Assembly (NCBI GenBank): GCA_963664245.1
Contig: OY760934.1
Location: 2,728,001 to 2,792,000 of the forward strand
Direction of reading: 5' to 3'
Origin: GCA-2711565 sp963664245
GTDB taxonomy: Bacteria; Bacteroidota; Bacteroidia; Bacteroidales; GCA-2711565
DNA length: 64,000 nt
The position numbers and the translations under genes are program-made. The first letter of the stretch is position 1, and the number at the start of each line of letters is the position of its first letter. The notes below the pieces were generated by a model, which worked only from the letters and a program-made list of their open reading frames with translations, was not told the DNA's origin and ran no database searches. Shown here in pieces: positions 61,909 through 64,000 of this stretch.

Positions 61909-62973
61909 TCAAAACCACTTCTTTTTCCTGAAATACAAAAGCATTACCACGGCAATGGCCAGCATCACGCCCCACATAACGAAATAAGCATACTTAAAAT
62001 GCAGTTCGGGCAGAAAATCGAAGTTGGTGCCGTAAATGCCTGCAATAAACGTAAGGGGGATGAATATGGCGGCGAAAATGGTTAATACTTTCATCACCTC
62101 GTTCATGCGGTTGCTCACGCTGGTGTGGTAAATGTTCAGGTAATCGGAAAGCATATCGCGATAAGTGTTGAGTGAGTCCACCCCGTGAACGGTTAGGTCA
62201 TCCAAATCTTTAATAAAAGGTGAGGTCTTTTTATTGATTAAATCCGATTCTGTTTTATTGAGCTTGTTCATAATGTCGATGACCGGGCGGGTCACTTTAA
62301 GGAAGAACCCGATTTCTTTTTTGTAGGTGTATATTTCCTGTAAAATTTCTTTGCTGGCATTCTCAATAATATGTATTTCAAGGTCTTCAATTTGTTCGCC
62401 TATCCGTTCGATGGCATAAATGTAATTATCCACAATGGTGTCCATGATAGCGTAGGCCAAATAATCGCATCCGGATGTTCGTATTCTTCCTTTGCTTTTC
62501 CGTATCCTGTCCCTCACAGGGCCAAACACATCGCCGGGTTGTTCCTGGAAAGTGATGACAAAATTTTTGCCCAAGATGATGCTGATTTGTTCCGAGCTAA
62601 CAGCTTTTAGCTTATCATCGTATTTGAGCATTTTCATCACCACAAACAGGTAGTTGTCAAAATCTTCCAGTTTGGGCCGTTGGCCGGTAAATAAAATGTC
62701 TTCCAGCAAAAGCGAATGCAATTCAAAATGCTCGCCGATCTCTTTAATGATTTCTGTTTCGTGAATGCCGTACAGGTTGATCCATGTTACAGAATCGGTA
62801 TGTTTGTATTTAAAGCAATCGGAAATATTTTTTGCCTCAAATTCGTTAATCTCATCTTTGTCGTAATCAATAACCGTTAGTTTGGGCTTTTCCATTTTTT
62901 GTTTCCCGATAAATATGAGCGAACCGGGAACCGCCCCTTTATTTTCTGTTCTATTTTTGAAAAATCGAGCCAT
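61909..62973 (-). CDS. corA: CorA-family divalent metal transporter
   Basis: 354 residues: a long cytoplasmic domain ending in a stalk helix and two C-terminal membrane helices (about 293-313, 326-346). The selectivity motif at the pore mouth reads YGTNFDFLPEL where most CorA proteins have YGMNF, so Met of GMN is Thr. The family passes Mg2+ (or Co2+/Ni2+, or Zn2+ outward in the ZntB branch). The last residues FRKKKWF are the usual basic tail. Confidence 0.92.
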   Translation of the reverse strand: MARFFKNRTENKGAVPGSLIFIGKQKMEKPKLTVIDYDKDEINEFEAKNISDCFKYKHTDSVTWINLYGIHETEIIKEIGEHFELHSLLLEDILFTGQRPKLEDFDNYLFVVMKMLKYDDKLKAVSSEQISIILGKNFVITFQEQPGDVFGPVRDRIRKSKGRIRTSGCDYLAYAIMDTIVDNYIYAIERIGEQIEDLEIHIIENASKEILQEIYTYKKEIGFFLKVTRPVIDIMNKLNKTESDLINKKTSPFIKDLDDLTVHGVDSLNTYRDMLSDYLNIYHTSVSNRMNEVMKVLTIFAAIFIPLTFIAGIYGTNFDFLPELHFKYAYFVMWGVMLAIAVVMLLYFRKKKWF

Positions 62974-63179
62974 GGTTTTTCATTTAATTGTATAAATGTA
63001 CTAAAGATTAAATCTGTGGGTGTATTTGTGAATAAAAAAATACATTTTTGGCCGGAGGATTCCTGGATAAAAAGAACTACTGCCGTTATAAATGGAAACG
63101 TGAGTGTCTAATATGTTGAACGCTGTGTTAGATTCATCCCTAAAATACTCCGGGCAGGATTTTAGGGAACGCTTTTTTT
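62974..63179. other. Intergenic region with a hairpin
   Basis: A perfect nine-base inverted repeat (CCCTAAAAT 63138-63146 with ATTTTAGGG 63159-63167) is followed on the plus strand by a T-run (63172-63181). It would stop plus-strand transcription, although no plus-strand gene precedes it; it lies just downstream of the T9SS gene. Confidence 0.45.
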
Positions 63180-64000
63180 TTAATTCTTCACAATTAACTC
63201 TTTATAGGTATTATTCCCATGTTGTAAATAAATCAGATAAGAGCCTTTTGCCAAGCGTGAAAGATCAATATATCCTTTATTGAAGTTTGCCTTCTCCAAT
63301 ACAATTTTGCCTGTCATATCAAATATTTTTAAGTGGCATTCCCTAGCATTTTTGGGTAAACCAATCGTAAGCATGCCTGATACAGGATTGGGATAAAAAC
63401 AGATTTCGTTGTTTTGCCCGGGTTGTCCAATCGCGTTTAGCAATTCAAAATTAGCTGTAAGTGTTTTGTCGCCGTCCATGATGAGTTCAAGCGGGTTGTC
63501 GGTTGAAGTGCTGCTGCCGGTCCAGCCGGTAAAAATCCATTCATTGGCGGGAGTAGCGGTGAGTGTTGCTGTTTCTCCTTCTACGTAAGTTCCGTCCCCG
63601 CTTTGGCTTACTGTGCATCCGGCATCTATGGCGCTCGAAGGCTCAATGCCAAGTGTTAACGAATATTCTACTTCCTCTACAATTGCGATGGCCTGTCCGT
63701 AAACCCCGGCTGTGTCGGTGGCGGTTATCGTGAAAGTGCCGGGTTCATTGCCTGCCACAAAATAACCCGAGGCATCAATATTGCCGCCGGTAGTTTCCCA
63801 GCTTAATAAGGGTTCGGTTTTCATTCCGTACTGGTCGTAACTCCGTGTTGAAAACTCTATGGCTCCTCCGGGATTGAGTGTTACTGAATTGGGAGAAAGG
63901 ATAATGGTGTCGGTTTCGGGAGTTTCGGAGACTATTTGTATAACCGTGGTAACCGATTGCTGACTGTCCGGATCGGTGGCTGTGATGTGCACCAACTCTT
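63180..64000 (-). CDS. T9SS-exported surface protein, C-terminal part (cut by the window edge)
   Basis: The frame is open past base 64000, so only the last ~273 residues are seen. In order: the end of an Ig-like domain, a Big_2-like domain (about 30-110, PNSVTLNPGGAIEFSTRSYD; GTFTITATDTAG), a divergent InlB B-repeat (about 113-185, EGETATLTATPANEWIFTGW), and a C-terminal T9SS type A sorting domain (about 198-271, CFYPNPVSGMLTIGLP; GSYLIYLQHG; YKELIVKN). The sorting domain directs export and surface attachment through the type IX system. The catalytic or binding part lies outside the window. Confidence 0.9.
   Translation of the reverse strand, partial: ELVHITATDPDSQQSVTTVIQIVSETPETDTIILSPNSVTLNPGGAIEFSTRSYDQYGMKTEPLLSWETTGGNIDASGYFVAGNEPGTFTITATDTAGVYGQAIAIVEEVEYSLTLGIEPSSAIDAGCTVSQSGDGTYVEGETATLTATPANEWIFTGWTGSSTSTDNPLELIMDGDKTLTANFELLNAIGQPGQNNEICFYPNPVSGMLTIGLPKNARECHLKIFDMTGKIVLEKANFNKGYIDLSRLAKGSYLIYLQHGNNTYKELIVKN

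Noticed and set aside
61787..61987. 66-codon plus-strand frame overlapping the corA end
   Set aside because: It runs antisense into corA and has no coding bias.
1..64000. CRISPR arrays, tRNA or rRNA genes
   Set aside because: No regularly spaced direct repeats with unique spacers and no recognisable tRNA or rRNA sequence were seen on reading both strands by eye; a covariance-model scan was not possible.

Overview
The window comes from an AT-rich member of the Bacteroidota (Bacteroidetes). The evidence is a SusC/SusD pair with an ECF sigma/FecR switch, a MurF-alanine racemase fusion, a C-terminal type IX secretion (T9SS) sorting domain, and repeated TAnnTTTG promoter boxes. A complete NAD-linked [FeFe]-hydrogenase module with a Rex-type redox sensor points to anaerobic or fermentative growth. 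I cannot place it below phylum with confidence.

Layout. 1-2760: the end of an unknown gene, a TlpA-like protein whose CxxC has become SxxC, and a trypsin-fold protease. 3104-12758: sigma factor, FecR anti-sigma factor, SusC with an STN signalling domain, SusD lipoprotein, a second TlpA-like protein and a thioredoxin-fold protein. This uptake locus shows no glycoside hydrolase. 12886-20050: epimerase-like protein, DUF2141 protein, AraC regulator, and a porin / RND permease / LolA-like triad that looks like an envelope export system. 20445-22298: cysE-cysK, preceded by what reads as a cysteine-specific transcription attenuator: a 20-codon leader with codons C-C-T-C-C-C, an antiterminator segment and an intrinsic terminator. 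22363-26268 (minus): nucleotide-sugar genes (rfbB, galE, WbpD-like, WbpE-like). 26416-36873 (plus): kdtA, leucyl aminopeptidase, pdxA, murF-alr, MuiA-like, meaB and a DUF4097 protein.

36893-45107: a self-contained hydrogenase island hydC-hydB-hydA-rex-hydG-hydF-hydE, bounded by two nearly identical hairpin terminators. A perfect Rex-type palindrome lies between the predicted promoter and hydC. HydC has lost three of the four cysteines that hold its [2Fe-2S] cluster and HydB is a short form, so the electron route probably differs from that of known bifurcating HydABC enzymes. A 15-base copy of the operator core also sits at the predicted start of the wbpE-like transcript.

45134-53906: C69 dipeptidase, acetyltransferase, a PurF-like amidotransferase, HIT protein, GreA, a small membrane protein, an XRE-S24 repressor with tandem upstream repeats, and a TPR protein. 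54012-58278 (minus): a mevalonate-pathway operon (HMG-CoA reductase, GHMP kinase, diphosphomevalonate decarboxylase, mevalonate kinase). 58582-61600 (minus): three poorly known membrane proteins in a very AT-rich stretch. 61909-64000 (minus): CorA and the C-terminal end of a T9SS-exported surface protein that runs off the window.

No rRNA, tRNA, CRISPR array or intact insertion sequence was seen.
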